DNA of 64,000 bases. Origin: Tunturiibacter empetritectus (GTDB lineage: Bacteria > Acidobacteriota > Terriglobia > Terriglobales > Acidobacteriaceae). The notes beneath the pieces were generated by a model. It saw only the letters and a program-made list of their open reading frames with translations, ran no database searches and had not been told where the DNA came from. A program made the position numbers and the translations under genes. The stretch's first letter is position 1, and each line of letters opens with the position of its first letter. Location of the stretch: contig NZ_JACCCU010000003.1 in NCBI RefSeq assembly GCF_013410875.1, forward strand, positions 186,001-250,000. Reading direction: 5' to 3'. This document shows positions 1-7,790 of this stretch, piece by piece.

Positions 1-824
1 ACGGCGTCATCGCCTCCGGTACCGGATGCCTGCCCGGGGAAGCAACCGGCAGCCGCGCCACCGGTGCCGTCAATATCCCCGGCAATCCTCTCAAGGCTGA
101 CTACATCCCCCACCACCAGCCCTTCCAGTACTACGCCAGCACAGCAAACCCGACTCATATCCGCCCCGCCTCCGTCGCAGCGATCGGAACCGCGGCCGAT
201 ACCGGCCCCTCCACCGCCAACCACCAGTACGACATTCTTGACTTCAACGCAGCTCTCAAGGCCGGAAACATGCCTGCCGTCACCTTCCTCAAGGCTCCCG
301 GCTACCAGGACGGCCACGCCGGTTACTCCGATCCTCTCGACGAGCAGACCTTCCTCGTCACCGAGATCAACGCCATCGAGTCCTCGTCCTTCTGGGGTTC
401 GACCGCGATCATCCTTGCCTACGACGACTCCGACGGTTGGTACGATCACCTCACCGACTTCGTCAACGGCTCCCAGACAACCTCCGATGCAGCCTTCTGC
501 AACGGCGCCGCTCCCACTCTGGCGGGTCCCAACTCCAACGGACTTCCCGTCCAGGGCCGTTGCGGTCACGGTCCTCGCTTGCCCCTGCTCGTCATCTCAC
601 CCTGGGCCAAGAAAAACTACGTCGATCAGACTCCGACCGACCAGGCCTCCATCACTCGCTTTATTGAAGATGTCTTCCTGAGCAGCGCACGCATCGGTGG
701 CGGATCCTTCGACGCCTCTGCCGGATCTCTCATGAACATGTTCAACTTCACGAGCAATGTTCCGCCCAATCCCAACGTCGTCCTCCTCAACCCAACTACC
801 GGTGCAGTTACCTCTGGCAACTAG
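1..824 (+). CDS. Phosphoesterase / phospholipase C family protein (5' partial)
   Basis: The reading frame is open from base 3 to a TAG at 822-824, so the start lies outside the window. The visible 273 residues match the C-terminal half of the PF04185 phosphoesterase (phospholipase C / acid phosphatase) family, which hydrolyses phosphate esters and is normally exported. Diagnostic stretches are the late metal-site segment ILAYDDSDGWYDH, the block GHGPRLPLLVISPWAK, and SITRFIEDVF followed by SFDASAGSLMNMF. The N-terminal metal ligands cannot be seen, so the substrate (phospholipid or other phosphoester) is undetermined. A strong hairpin terminator follows, so this gene ends its transcription unit. 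Confidence 0.85.
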   Translation, partial: GVIASGTGCLPGEATGSRATGAVNIPGNPLKADYIPHHQPFQYYASTANPTHIRPASVAAIGTAADTGPSTANHQYDILDFNAALKAGNMPAVTFLKAPGYQDGHAGYSDPLDEQTFLVTEINAIESSSFWGSTAIILAYDDSDGWYDHLTDFVNGSQTTSDAAFCNGAAPTLAGPNSNGLPVQGRCGHGPRLPLLVISPWAKKNYVDQTPTDQASITRFIEDVFLSSARIGGGSFDASAGSLMNMFNFTSNVPPNPNVVLLNPTTGAVTSGN

Positions 825-864
825 CCAAGGTTTCACGGTACGTTCACAAATAAGCCATAAACTC

Positions 865-905
865 AAAGGACGTACCCTGCATTCAAGGGTGCGTCCTTTT
901 CTGCT
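865..905 (+). terminator. Rho-independent-type terminator
   Basis: A 14-bp stem (865-878 with 886-899, one G-U pair) encloses a 7-nt loop and runs into a T-containing tail. It lies 41 bases after the phosphoesterase stop and before the multicopper oxidase start. Confidence 0.8.
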
Positions 906-941
906 CTCAGCCCGCACCATCACGCTCGTACGGAGATAAGT

Positions 942-2612
942 TTGTCCCCCACCCGCCGCACCATACTCCAGCAGCTCTCTGCGCTGGGAACCCTCGCCTC
1001 CCCACCAATCGCTTTCGCCAGTCGCCTCCTGCAGAATCACGTCGTGTCCGCCGATTCAGGCATGTCCATGGCTGGCATGGCTCCCACCCAGCAATCTGAC
1101 AAGCCTGCAATCAACGGCTTCTCCCTCACTCCCTTCGTCGACGAACTCCCCCTTCCCGAACGCGCCAGGCCCATCTCCTCACTCCACCCGCACAAGCTCC
1201 GCATCACCATGCGCGAGATCCACGCCAAGGCCCACCGTGACATCCCCCCCACCCGCATGTGGAGTTACGGAGACACCGCCCTCGCCCCTCTCATCGATGT
1301 CCGCGCCCACCGGCCGCTTCAGGTTGAATGGGTCAACCAGCTTCCCAAGCAGCACTTCCTTCCCATCGATCACTCCCTCCACGGCTGCGGCCATGACGTC
1401 CCCGACGTTCGCGCCTGCGTCCATCTCCACGGTGGTCGCACCCCCTCCAAAGACGATGGCTTCCCGGAAGACTGGTTCGTTCCCGGCACCTCCCGCACCT
1501 GTACCTATCCTCTCCAGCAGGACGCCGCCGCTCTCTGGTATCACGACCACGCCATGGGACTCAACCGGCTCAACACCTACGCCGGTCTCTTCGGCATGAT
1601 GCTCTTACGCGACGACGCAGAGGACGCGCTCAACCTGCCCTCCGGCAAATACGAGATTCCGCTTCAAATCTACGACCGCCAGTTCACCACCGACGGCCAG
1701 CTCTACTATCCCGACTCCGGCGACCCCGAACATCCCTGGGTTCCCGAGTTTGGCGGAAGCTGCATCCTCCTCAACGGCAAGATGCGGCCCTATCTCGAAG
1801 TCGAACCGCGCCTCTACCGCTTCCGCCTCCTCAACACCGCCAACAGCAGCTTCTTCAATCTATCCCTCACCAGTCGGCAGCCGTTTCATCAGATCGGCAG
1901 CGACCAGGGCCTGCTCCCAGCACCCGTCAAGATGTCCAACCTTCTCATCGCCCCGGCCGAACGAGCCGACCTCTTGATCGACTTCTCCCAGGCCGCCGGT
2001 CAACACATCCACCTCATCAACGGTGCCGTCCAAATCCTCGAATTTCGCGTCGCCCCAAAATCCAGCCAAACCACCTCAGCATCTCAATCTTCACGAATCC
2101 CAAACGGAATCGCCACAGCAGCTTCCATTCCATCCACACTTCGCTCCATCGACCCAATCCCCGAGTCCGCCGCCACCACTACACGCACCATCACCCTCAA
2201 CGAGTATCTCGACAAGATCGGTAACTCCATGCTCATGCTGCTAAACAACAAGCATTGGCATGAGCCCGTCACCGAAACTCCACGCCTCAACTCCACTGAG
2301 ATATGGGAGTTCGTAAACCTCACCGAAGACACCCACCCCATGCACCTGCACCTGGTGCGCTTCCAGGTCCTCGATCGTCGCGCATTTGATGTCTTCAAAT
2401 ATCGCAACAATCTGGGAACCCGTTACCTCGCAGCAGCCGTCCCGCCCGACCCGAACGAAACAGGCTGGAAGGACACCGTCCATTGTCCGGCCGGCGCGAT
2501 CACCCGCATCATCGTGCACTTCGACGGCTACCCCGGCAAATACCTCTACCACTGCCACATCCTCGAGCACGAAGCCAACGACATGATGCGCCCCTTCGAA
2601 GTCATCGCCTAG
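942..2612 (+). CDS. Multicopper oxidase (CotA/bilirubin-oxidase-like), Tat-exported
   Basis: A 556-residue multicopper oxidase, expected to oxidise phenolic or metal substrates with reduction of O2 to water outside the cytoplasmic membrane. Copper-ligand blocks are visible in order: HLHGG (about 161-165), WYHDHAMG (about 199-206), HPMHLHLVRF (about 466) and YHCHILEHE (about 536-544). These supply the trinuclear-centre and type-1 ligands. The N-terminus has twin arginines (SPTRRTILQQL) and a hydrophobic stretch, consistent with Tat export of a pre-folded copper enzyme. The start is TTG at 942 with GGAG about 6 bases upstream; no better start is seen. The domain layout resembles spore-coat CotA and bilirubin oxidases. 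The natural substrate is unknown. Confidence 0.88.
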   Translation: MSPTRRTILQQLSALGTLASPPIAFASRLLQNHVVSADSGMSMAGMAPTQQSDKPAINGFSLTPFVDELPLPERARPISSLHPHKLRITMREIHAKAHRDIPPTRMWSYGDTALAPLIDVRAHRPLQVEWVNQLPKQHFLPIDHSLHGCGHDVPDVRACVHLHGGRTPSKDDGFPEDWFVPGTSRTCTYPLQQDAAALWYHDHAMGLNRLNTYAGLFGMMLLRDDAEDALNLPSGKYEIPLQIYDRQFTTDGQLYYPDSGDPEHPWVPEFGGSCILLNGKMRPYLEVEPRLYRFRLLNTANSSFFNLSLTSRQPFHQIGSDQGLLPAPVKMSNLLIAPAERADLLIDFSQAAGQHIHLINGAVQILEFRVAPKSSQTTSASQSSRIPNGIATAASIPSTLRSIDPIPESAATTTRTITLNEYLDKIGNSMLMLLNNKHWHEPVTETPRLNSTEIWEFVNLTEDTHPMHLHLVRFQVLDRRAFDVFKYRNNLGTRYLAAAVPPDPNETGWKDTVHCPAGAITRIIVHFDGYPGKYLYHCHILEHEANDMMRPFEVIA

Positions 2613-2672
2613 TCGCAGTTGCCGTGAACTCGGCCTCTTGCTGTTGCAGTTGCATCTGCTTTTCTTGTTTGT

Positions 2673-2737
2673 CATTCCCAAAGGGAATCTGCGTTTGCAG
2701 TTTGCCTTTTTTGTTGCCATTCCCGAAGGGAATCTGC
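2673..2737. repeat. Two copies of a 20-bp ATTCCC(R)AAGGGAAT repeat
   Basis: Positions 2673-2692 and 2718-2737 read CATTCCC, then A or G, then AAGGGAATCTGC. Each has a small inverted repeat (ATTCCC/GGGAAT). The copies start 45 bases apart, downstream of the multicopper oxidase stop. Confidence 0.7.
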
Positions 2738-3160
2738 TTTTCCCTTCCTCGAAGTAACAACCCACCTGCTTTAGCTTCGAGTAGACCCGGAGCAAAAGGG
2801 TATGGATATCGAATCATTTCAAGATTCGTGTCCCGCCGAACAAGCCACCCACGTGAAGCAATGCACGGCACCGAGCTTCTAAAAAAATGTCTAAAAACTT
2901 TTCTGAATTTTCCTCAGCAAATTCGCATGTCAACCCCCAAAACTGCAAATCCCCCCGCCAGACAAGGGAATTCGCGTGGCGTATCAGTTAGGCTCGATCC
3001 GCTATTCTTTAAAAAGACAAACAAAACAGATTTGCATGTCAGTTTCCCCTCGATCAGCCGCCTTACAGGACCTAACTCCTTTGCTTGCACGTATCTGCAC
3101 GCAAGTGTTTTAGAATGAAGTTTTTACGGGGAATGCTTCGCCGCAACCCTCACATTGTAA

Positions 3161-3198
3161 AAGACTTGCGCGCGGGCAATAGGGGGGGTATCCCCTAC
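3161..3198. repeat. GGGGGGGTA(T/C)CCCC palindromic motif, copy 1
   Basis: About 36 bases align with a second copy at 50031-50066. Both have an A-rich start, a CGCGCGG block, then ATAGGGGGGGTA with a pyrimidine and CCCC. The core is a near-palindrome. It lies about 80 bases before the aldo/keto reductase start. Function unknown. Confidence 0.6.
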
Positions 3199-3277
3199 CC
3201 ACCACCGGCAAAACTCGCCTCCAGCCATTCTCCTTAGTGCCCGTTTTGGAGTACCGTATCCCCAAGGAGATCGCGCC

Positions 3278-4153
3278 ATGCTAAGGAGAGACTTCCTTCG
3301 CCGCTCGACCCGCACCGTAGGTGCCGCCCTTCTCGCCTGCTCCTCAATCGCTCGCGCCGCACTGCTCGAACCGGATCCACTCCCGCAAAAATTCCAGGCC
3401 CAGGACGAAGTCACCCTCGGCCACACCGGCATCCGCACCAGCCGCCTCGCCATGGGAACCGGCACTATCGGCTTCGGCGGCTCCTCCAACCAGACCCGCC
3501 TCGGCACCTCGCCTCTCACCAGACTCCTCCTCGACGGCTACAACAATAACGGTCTCCGCTTCTTCGACTCCGCCGACTCCTACGGCAGCCATCCCTACGT
3601 CGCCGAGGCTCTCAAGCAGATCCCCCGCGACAAAGTCACCGTCCTCACCAAGACCGACACGCGTGACGCCGCCGGAGTCCGCGCCGACCTCGACCGCTAT
3701 CGCAAAGAGCTGGGAGTCGACTACATCGACATCGTCCTCATCCACTGCGTCACCGAGGCCGACTGGACCACACGCTATCGCGGTGTCATGGACGTCCTCT
3801 CCGAGGCCAAACAAAAAGGCATCATCCGCGCGCACGGAGTCTCCTGCCACAGCCTCTCCGCCTTGAAAGCAGCGGCAGCCTCGCCCTGGGTCGAAGTCGA
3901 TCTCGTCCGCCTCAACCCCATCGGCTCCCATATGGACGCTGACCCAGCGACCGTAATCAGCGTCATCAAGCAGATGCGCGCGCAAGGGAAGGGAATCGTC
4001 GGCATGAAGATCCTCGGCCAGGGCGATCTTCGCGACAAGCCGGCCGAAGCCATTCGCTACGCCCTCGGCACCGGCGTACTCGACGCCTTCACCATCGGCG
4101 CCGAATCCCAACGAGAGCAGAACAACCTCATCCAGCGCGTAGCCGCAGCTTAG
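3278..4153 (+). CDS. Aldo/keto reductase, Tat-exported
   Basis: A 291-residue aldo/keto reductase, an NAD(P)H-dependent TIM-barrel oxidoreductase acting on carbonyl groups. The family catalytic tetrad can be placed at Asp97 and Tyr102 (FFDSADSYG), Lys125 (VLTKTD) and His156 (VLIHC). The N-terminus MLRRDFLRRS followed by a hydrophobic stretch is a twin-arginine signal, so export is likely although most family members are cytoplasmic; a periplasmic cofactor-loaded form is inferred. The start is secured by AAGGAG upstream of the ATG. The physiological substrate cannot be read from the sequence. A GTGGTG-type repeat follows the stop. Confidence 0.85.
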   Translation: MLRRDFLRRSTRTVGAALLACSSIARAALLEPDPLPQKFQAQDEVTLGHTGIRTSRLAMGTGTIGFGGSSNQTRLGTSPLTRLLLDGYNNNGLRFFDSADSYGSHPYVAEALKQIPRDKVTVLTKTDTRDAAGVRADLDRYRKELGVDYIDIVLIHCVTEADWTTRYRGVMDVLSEAKQKGIIRAHGVSCHSLSALKAAAASPWVEVDLVRLNPIGSHMDADPATVISVIKQMRAQGKGIVGMKILGQGDLRDKPAEAIRYALGTGVLDAFTIGAESQREQNNLIQRVAAA

Positions 4154-4207
4154 CTGTCTGGGACCTGACTAACTTAAATTTCCTTCAACTCACCAAAAAA
4201 TGTTGCG

Positions 4208-4312
4208 CGGGGTTTCGTGGTTTTGTAAGGGGTTTTTGCGGAAATCGGGGATTTTGGTGTGGTGAATTGATGGTGAGAGCGTGGTGAGTTGTGGTGATAA
4301 ACGTGGTGGCGA
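4208..4312 (+). repeat. GTGGTG-rich 3'-flanking element, copy A
   Basis: A G/T-rich stretch with GTGGTG words spaced roughly every 10-15 bases around a GATGGTG core. It aligns with copies on the minus strand at 18826-18893 and 57935-58060. It starts about 55 bases after the aldo/keto reductase stop and reads in that gene's direction. Confidence 0.65.
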
Positions 4313-4376
4313 GCCGCGCTAAATTCTTCGACTCAAAACACGCCACGGACGGCAGATTTATTTTGGGGTTACCCGG

Positions 4377-5186
4377 CTACCGTTCCAGCATCTCCACCGC
4401 CTGCGCCACCGTTATATCCTGCGGGACCTGTCGAAACTCACTGTGCACCACCCGCTCATTCCTGCCAATCTCTTTGAAGAGCATCGCCTTGCCTTCGATC
4501 GCCGTGTTCACCGTCGCGTCCTTCCAATCGCCACCTGGCTCCATCTCATGCGTCGTGCTGAAGCTGCTGCCAGCATGCACCGTTCCCAGCAAACCAAACC
4601 CGAGGCTGACATCCGCAGGCATCTTGCCATCAATCCCGTGCAACTGCATCGTCCGTCGATCTATCAAGACAGTGCCCAGCATTGCATGCAACACGCGCTC
4701 CTCAAGCGACTGCGTCTTGTAAGCAGGATCCGGTCGAAATGCAATATGCAGATCGCTCCCTTCCACGTGAGGATCCTCAAAGAGAAAAGCCTTTCGCAGC
4801 AACGCCAGCATCTGCTCCGCGTGCTCTTCGTCACTCTTCATGGCCTGCTCTCGCCGCCGAAAGACCTCGGGATGCGCAACAATCTCGGCAAGCTTGTTCT
4901 TCTCGGCAGCCATCCGATCCGCACTCAACGGCTTGCCATCTTCGGTCAGCAGAAGTCTCACCTTACCCAGTGCAGTCTCTATCACGCGCTCCCGCCACAG
5001 ATGGCCGCCCGTACGATCAGACCGTTCCTCACAGAGATAGATATACCGGTTGCGATGCTCCGCCGGATCGTTCTCATGGTGCAGCATGGTGTCGACGATC
5101 TGCTTCGCGGCGCTCGAGCTCTGCGCATGCAAGCTCCCTGCTGCCAGTAGACAAATCGACACTGTGGCTCCTACAACAAACCGCAT
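4377..5186 (-). CDS. Secreted protein of unknown function
   Basis: A 269-residue protein I do not recognise. Residues 1-21 form a Sec signal peptide ending HAQ, so the mature protein should be periplasmic. The rest is rich in charged residues early (about 40-130, likely helical) and then becomes beta-like, with blocks such as LHIAFRPDPAYKTQ, GTVLIDRRTMQLHGI and SFSTTHEMEPGGDWK. That pattern resembles lipoprotein-carrier-type folds (LolA/LolB, DUF4292) but I see no diagnostic motif. It converges with the aldo/keto reductase and diverges from the MFS gene. Coding is supported by the length, signal peptide and start position. Confidence 0.7.
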   Translation of the reverse strand: MRFVVGATVSICLLAAGSLHAQSSSAAKQIVDTMLHHENDPAEHRNRYIYLCEERSDRTGGHLWRERVIETALGKVRLLLTEDGKPLSADRMAAEKNKLAEIVAHPEVFRRREQAMKSDEEHAEQMLALLRKAFLFEDPHVEGSDLHIAFRPDPAYKTQSLEERVLHAMLGTVLIDRRTMQLHGIDGKMPADVSLGFGLLGTVHAGSSFSTTHEMEPGGDWKDATVNTAIEGKAMLFKEIGRNERVVHSEFRQVPQDITVAQAVEMLER

Positions 5187-5387
5187 CGACCTTGGATCCT
5201 CATCTCGTCAGCAAAAAATTACCAGCCCACCAAGCCCCAGTAAAGCACGCCAGCAACACTACTCGTATAAATTCCTGCCAACTGCCCGTACAGACGCGAT
5301 CGCAACGCTGTAGGACTCGCCCTCGAGATTGCCCGCCGAAATATCCAATAACCCGTCACAAAACTCACGTAGACTGCCATCAATCGC

Positions 5388-6725
5388 ATGGCCGAATCTC
5401 CCGAAAAACCGCTGCCACCCATCACCACGCCCGATACCCTGATCACCGAGCCTGAACTCGTCGCCCCTGACTTGACCGGCAACGCCGCGCTCCCGTCCGC
5501 ACCACCCGCGGGACGCCGCGCCGCCGCCACCTTTATCTTCTTCACCGTCACCCTCGACATGCTCGCCCTCGGCATGATCGCCCCTGTCCTGCCTCGTCTC
5601 ATCGAAGGCTTCCTCCACGGCGACACCTCCAGCGCCGCAAAGATGCTTGGCCTCTTCGGCACCGTCTTTGCCGCCATGCAGTTCTTCTTCTCGCCCATTC
5701 TCGGCTCGCTCTCCGACCGCTTCGGCCGCCGTCCCGTCGTCCTGCTCTCTAACTTCGGCCTCGGCTTCGATTACCTCCTCATGGCCTGGGCTCCCGCACT
5801 CAGCTGGCTCTTTGTAGGCCGCGTCATCTCCGGGCTCACGGCCTCCAGCATCCCCACTGCCATGGCTTACATGGCCGACGTCACCCCACGCGAGCGTCGC
5901 GCCGCAGCCTTCGGCATGTTGAACGCCGCGTTCGGCATCGGCTTCGTCCTTGGTCCGGCCATGGGCGGACTTCTCGGCAACATCAACCCGCGCCTGCCGT
6001 TCTGGGTCGCAGGCGGCCTCAGCCTCATCAACGGACTCTACGGCCTCTTCGTGCTCCCCGAGTCGCTCTCGCTCGCCAACCGCAGCCCCTTCTCCTGGGC
6101 GCGCGCCAACCCCGTCGGTTCGCTCAAGCTGCTCAACCGCGGTGGCATGCTCGCCATCTCGGGAGTCCTTCTCCTCGGCTACTTCGCCCAGCAGGTCCTC
6201 ATGAACGTCTATGTTATCTACGACGACTACCGCTACCACTGGACCAATCGCACCGTCGGTCTCTCGCTCGCCACCGTAGGCGTCTTCACCGTCATCTACG
6301 GTGCACTCCTCATCAAACCCGTCATCGCCAAAGTAGGCGAGCGCGGCGCCATGACCATCGGCCTCATCGGCGGAGCCATCGGCTACTCCATGATCGGCTC
6401 CTCCAAAACCGGCCTCCTCTTATGGTTCGGCATCCCCGTCCTCAACCTGATGTCCTTCACCTGGCCCTCCGCCCAAAGCCTTCTCTCCCGCAAGACCAGC
6501 CCCTCCGAACAAGGCCAGCTTCAAGGCGCCATCAACAGCCTGCGCGGCATCGCAGGACTCATCGGTCCGGGCTTCTTCACCTACATCTTCAGCAAATCCA
6601 TCGGAGCCAACGCGATCATCAGCAGCCCCGGCACCCCCTTCTACGTCGCCGCCGCCATGCTCCTCATCGGTCTGATCCTCGCCCAATACGCCACCCGCAA
6701 GACTCAACCCGCGGTTCCCTCCTGA
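5388..6725 (+). CDS. MFS transporter, TetA/TCR-like
   Basis: A 445-residue, 12-helix major facilitator superfamily permease, predicted to export a small molecule by proton antiport across the inner membrane. After a soluble 45-residue N-terminus, helix 1 carries LDMLALGMIAPVLPRLI. The loop after helix 2 carries the MFS motif A (GSLSDRFGRRPVV), and helix 5 has a GPAMGGLLG-type antiporter motif C. The overall pattern resembles the tetracycline-resistance TetA group, but resistance cannot be claimed. The last 30 codons are duplicated downstream as a fragment at 7441-7539. No strong ribosome binding site precedes the ATG. Confidence 0.85.
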   Translation: MAESPEKPLPPITTPDTLITEPELVAPDLTGNAALPSAPPAGRRAAATFIFFTVTLDMLALGMIAPVLPRLIEGFLHGDTSSAAKMLGLFGTVFAAMQFFFSPILGSLSDRFGRRPVVLLSNFGLGFDYLLMAWAPALSWLFVGRVISGLTASSIPTAMAYMADVTPRERRAAAFGMLNAAFGIGFVLGPAMGGLLGNINPRLPFWVAGGLSLINGLYGLFVLPESLSLANRSPFSWARANPVGSLKLLNRGGMLAISGVLLLGYFAQQVLMNVYVIYDDYRYHWTNRTVGLSLATVGVFTVIYGALLIKPVIAKVGERGAMTIGLIGGAIGYSMIGSSKTGLLLWFGIPVLNLMSFTWPSAQSLLSRKTSPSEQGQLQGAINSLRGIAGLIGPGFFTYIFSKSIGANAIISSPGTPFYVAAAMLLIGLILAQYATRKTQPAVPS

Positions 6726-6861
6726 GTCCGGCCACAAGAGGCTGGCGAGCTTCTTCCCAGCGCCCTGCACTCGCGGCTGAAGACTCCGCGCGGATTTTGC
6801 TTGATACGCTGCCGGCGCCTGCCGCACCATACAGCTATCCCTTTACCTGGAGAAAAAATAG

Positions 6862-7305
6862 ATGAAGCATTCCAGCCTCTTCTCTCTTCTCGTCTGCCTG
6901 TTCGCCCTCCCCGTCTTCGCGCAGAGCGACGCTGCCGAACAACAGGTTCGAACTGCCGAAGCCGCGCAGGTCAAGGCCGTCCTGGCCGAGGACGCTCCAA
7001 CGCTCGATAAGCTCTGGTCGCCGCAGATGATCGTCAACGCTCCCGACAACGTGGTGCGCAGCAAGCCCGAAGTCTTCCAAGCCATGCACGCCGGCATGCT
7101 CAAATACTCCGCTTACGAGCAGTCCATCGAAAGGGTCTCCGTCTCTCAGGACACTGTCGCCATCATGGGGCAAGAGATGGTCAAGCCCTTGACCGGCCCG
7201 AACACCGGCAAGATTGTTCAGCGCCGCTTCCTCGATATCTGGCAGCGTTCCGGCACGAGCTGGCGGCAGATCGCCCGGCAGGCAACCATCATCTCAATCA
7301 AATAG
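6862..7305 (+). CDS. NTF2-like / DUF4440 secreted protein
   Basis: A 147-residue protein with a Sec signal peptide (cleavage after about VFAQ, residue 21), then a small cone-fold domain typical of the NTF2-like/SnoaL (DUF4440) superfamily. Supporting features are the helical start (EQQVRTAEAAQVKAVLAEDAPTLDKLWSPQMIVNAP), a central VSVSQDTVAIMGQE strand and the terminal RRFLDIWQRSGTSWRQIARQ. Members range from enzymes to ligand-binding proteins, so no reaction is assigned. A GGAG site about 9 bases upstream supports the ATG. It lies between the MFS gene and the MFS 3' fragment, so it may have been inserted between, or duplicated with, MFS sequence. Confidence 0.75.
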   Translation: MKHSSLFSLLVCLFALPVFAQSDAAEQQVRTAEAAQVKAVLAEDAPTLDKLWSPQMIVNAPDNVVRSKPEVFQAMHAGMLKYSAYEQSIERVSVSQDTVAIMGQEMVKPLTGPNTGKIVQRRFLDIWQRSGTSWRQIARQATIISIK

Positions 7306-7440
7306 CCAGACAAGGAGAGCGCTGGCGCAAGACTGTGAGGAAATACGCCACTGATGGTTCCGGACGTATCCCCGCCTCCGGCAGGTCCCAGCCTCCAGGC
7401 GGCGGGAGCGAACCCGATCCACGGCGCTCTCCCGTGAGCC

Positions 7441-7539
7441 GGCACACCCTTCTACGTCGCCGCCGCGGCGATGCTCCTCATCGGCCTGATCCTCGCTCAA
7501 TACGCCACTCGATCTGCCAAGCCCGCGATTCAACCCTGA
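7441..7539 (+). pseudogene. Duplicated C-terminal fragment of the MFS transporter
   Basis: In frame from 7441 to the TGA at 7537-7539 the sequence encodes GTPFYVAAAAMLLIGLILAQ and then YATRSAKPAIQP. This is nearly identical to the last 30 residues of the MFS protein at 5388-6725 (GTPFYVAAAMLLIGLILAQ, YATRKTQPAVPS). The DNA matches closely too, with one extra alanine codon and third-position differences. No start codon or upstream homology is evident, so this is a remnant of a tandem MFS paralogue. I saw no gene in the rest of 7306-7790. Confidence 0.85.
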
Positions 7540-7790
7540 GAGCCAATCGCTGACGCGCCCGAAAGATCGTGCACCTCGACAAGCAGAAGATTGCGGTGTG
7601 GCGACGCAAGTCGCGACGAAGAGGGAAGCGATCATGCGGAACTCCGACGGGATTAAATGCTGTGAAACGAGAAGCAGCTTAAGCAAAAAAGTGTGGCGGC
7701 GGGTGTCTTGCTATGATGAGCCTGCATTAGCGCCGAATGCCCGTTAACTCGTTCTTAACATAAGCGAATTGTTGTTTCGAGGAGTATCTT

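Larger units (their letters stand above)
2613..3277. other. 665-bp intergenic region with short repeats
   Basis: No convincing gene lies here. It carries two copies of a 20-bp palindromic repeat (2673-2692 and 2718-2737), an A+T-rich stretch around 2880-3120, and a G7-containing palindromic motif (3161-3198) that recurs at 50031-50066. A clear AAGGAG ribosome binding site precedes the ATG at 3278. Confidence 0.7.

Noticed and set aside
5259-6239. 326-residue minus-strand frame opposite the MFS transporter
   Set aside because: Acidic low-complexity translation with no recognisable domain; the MFS motifs are on the other strand.
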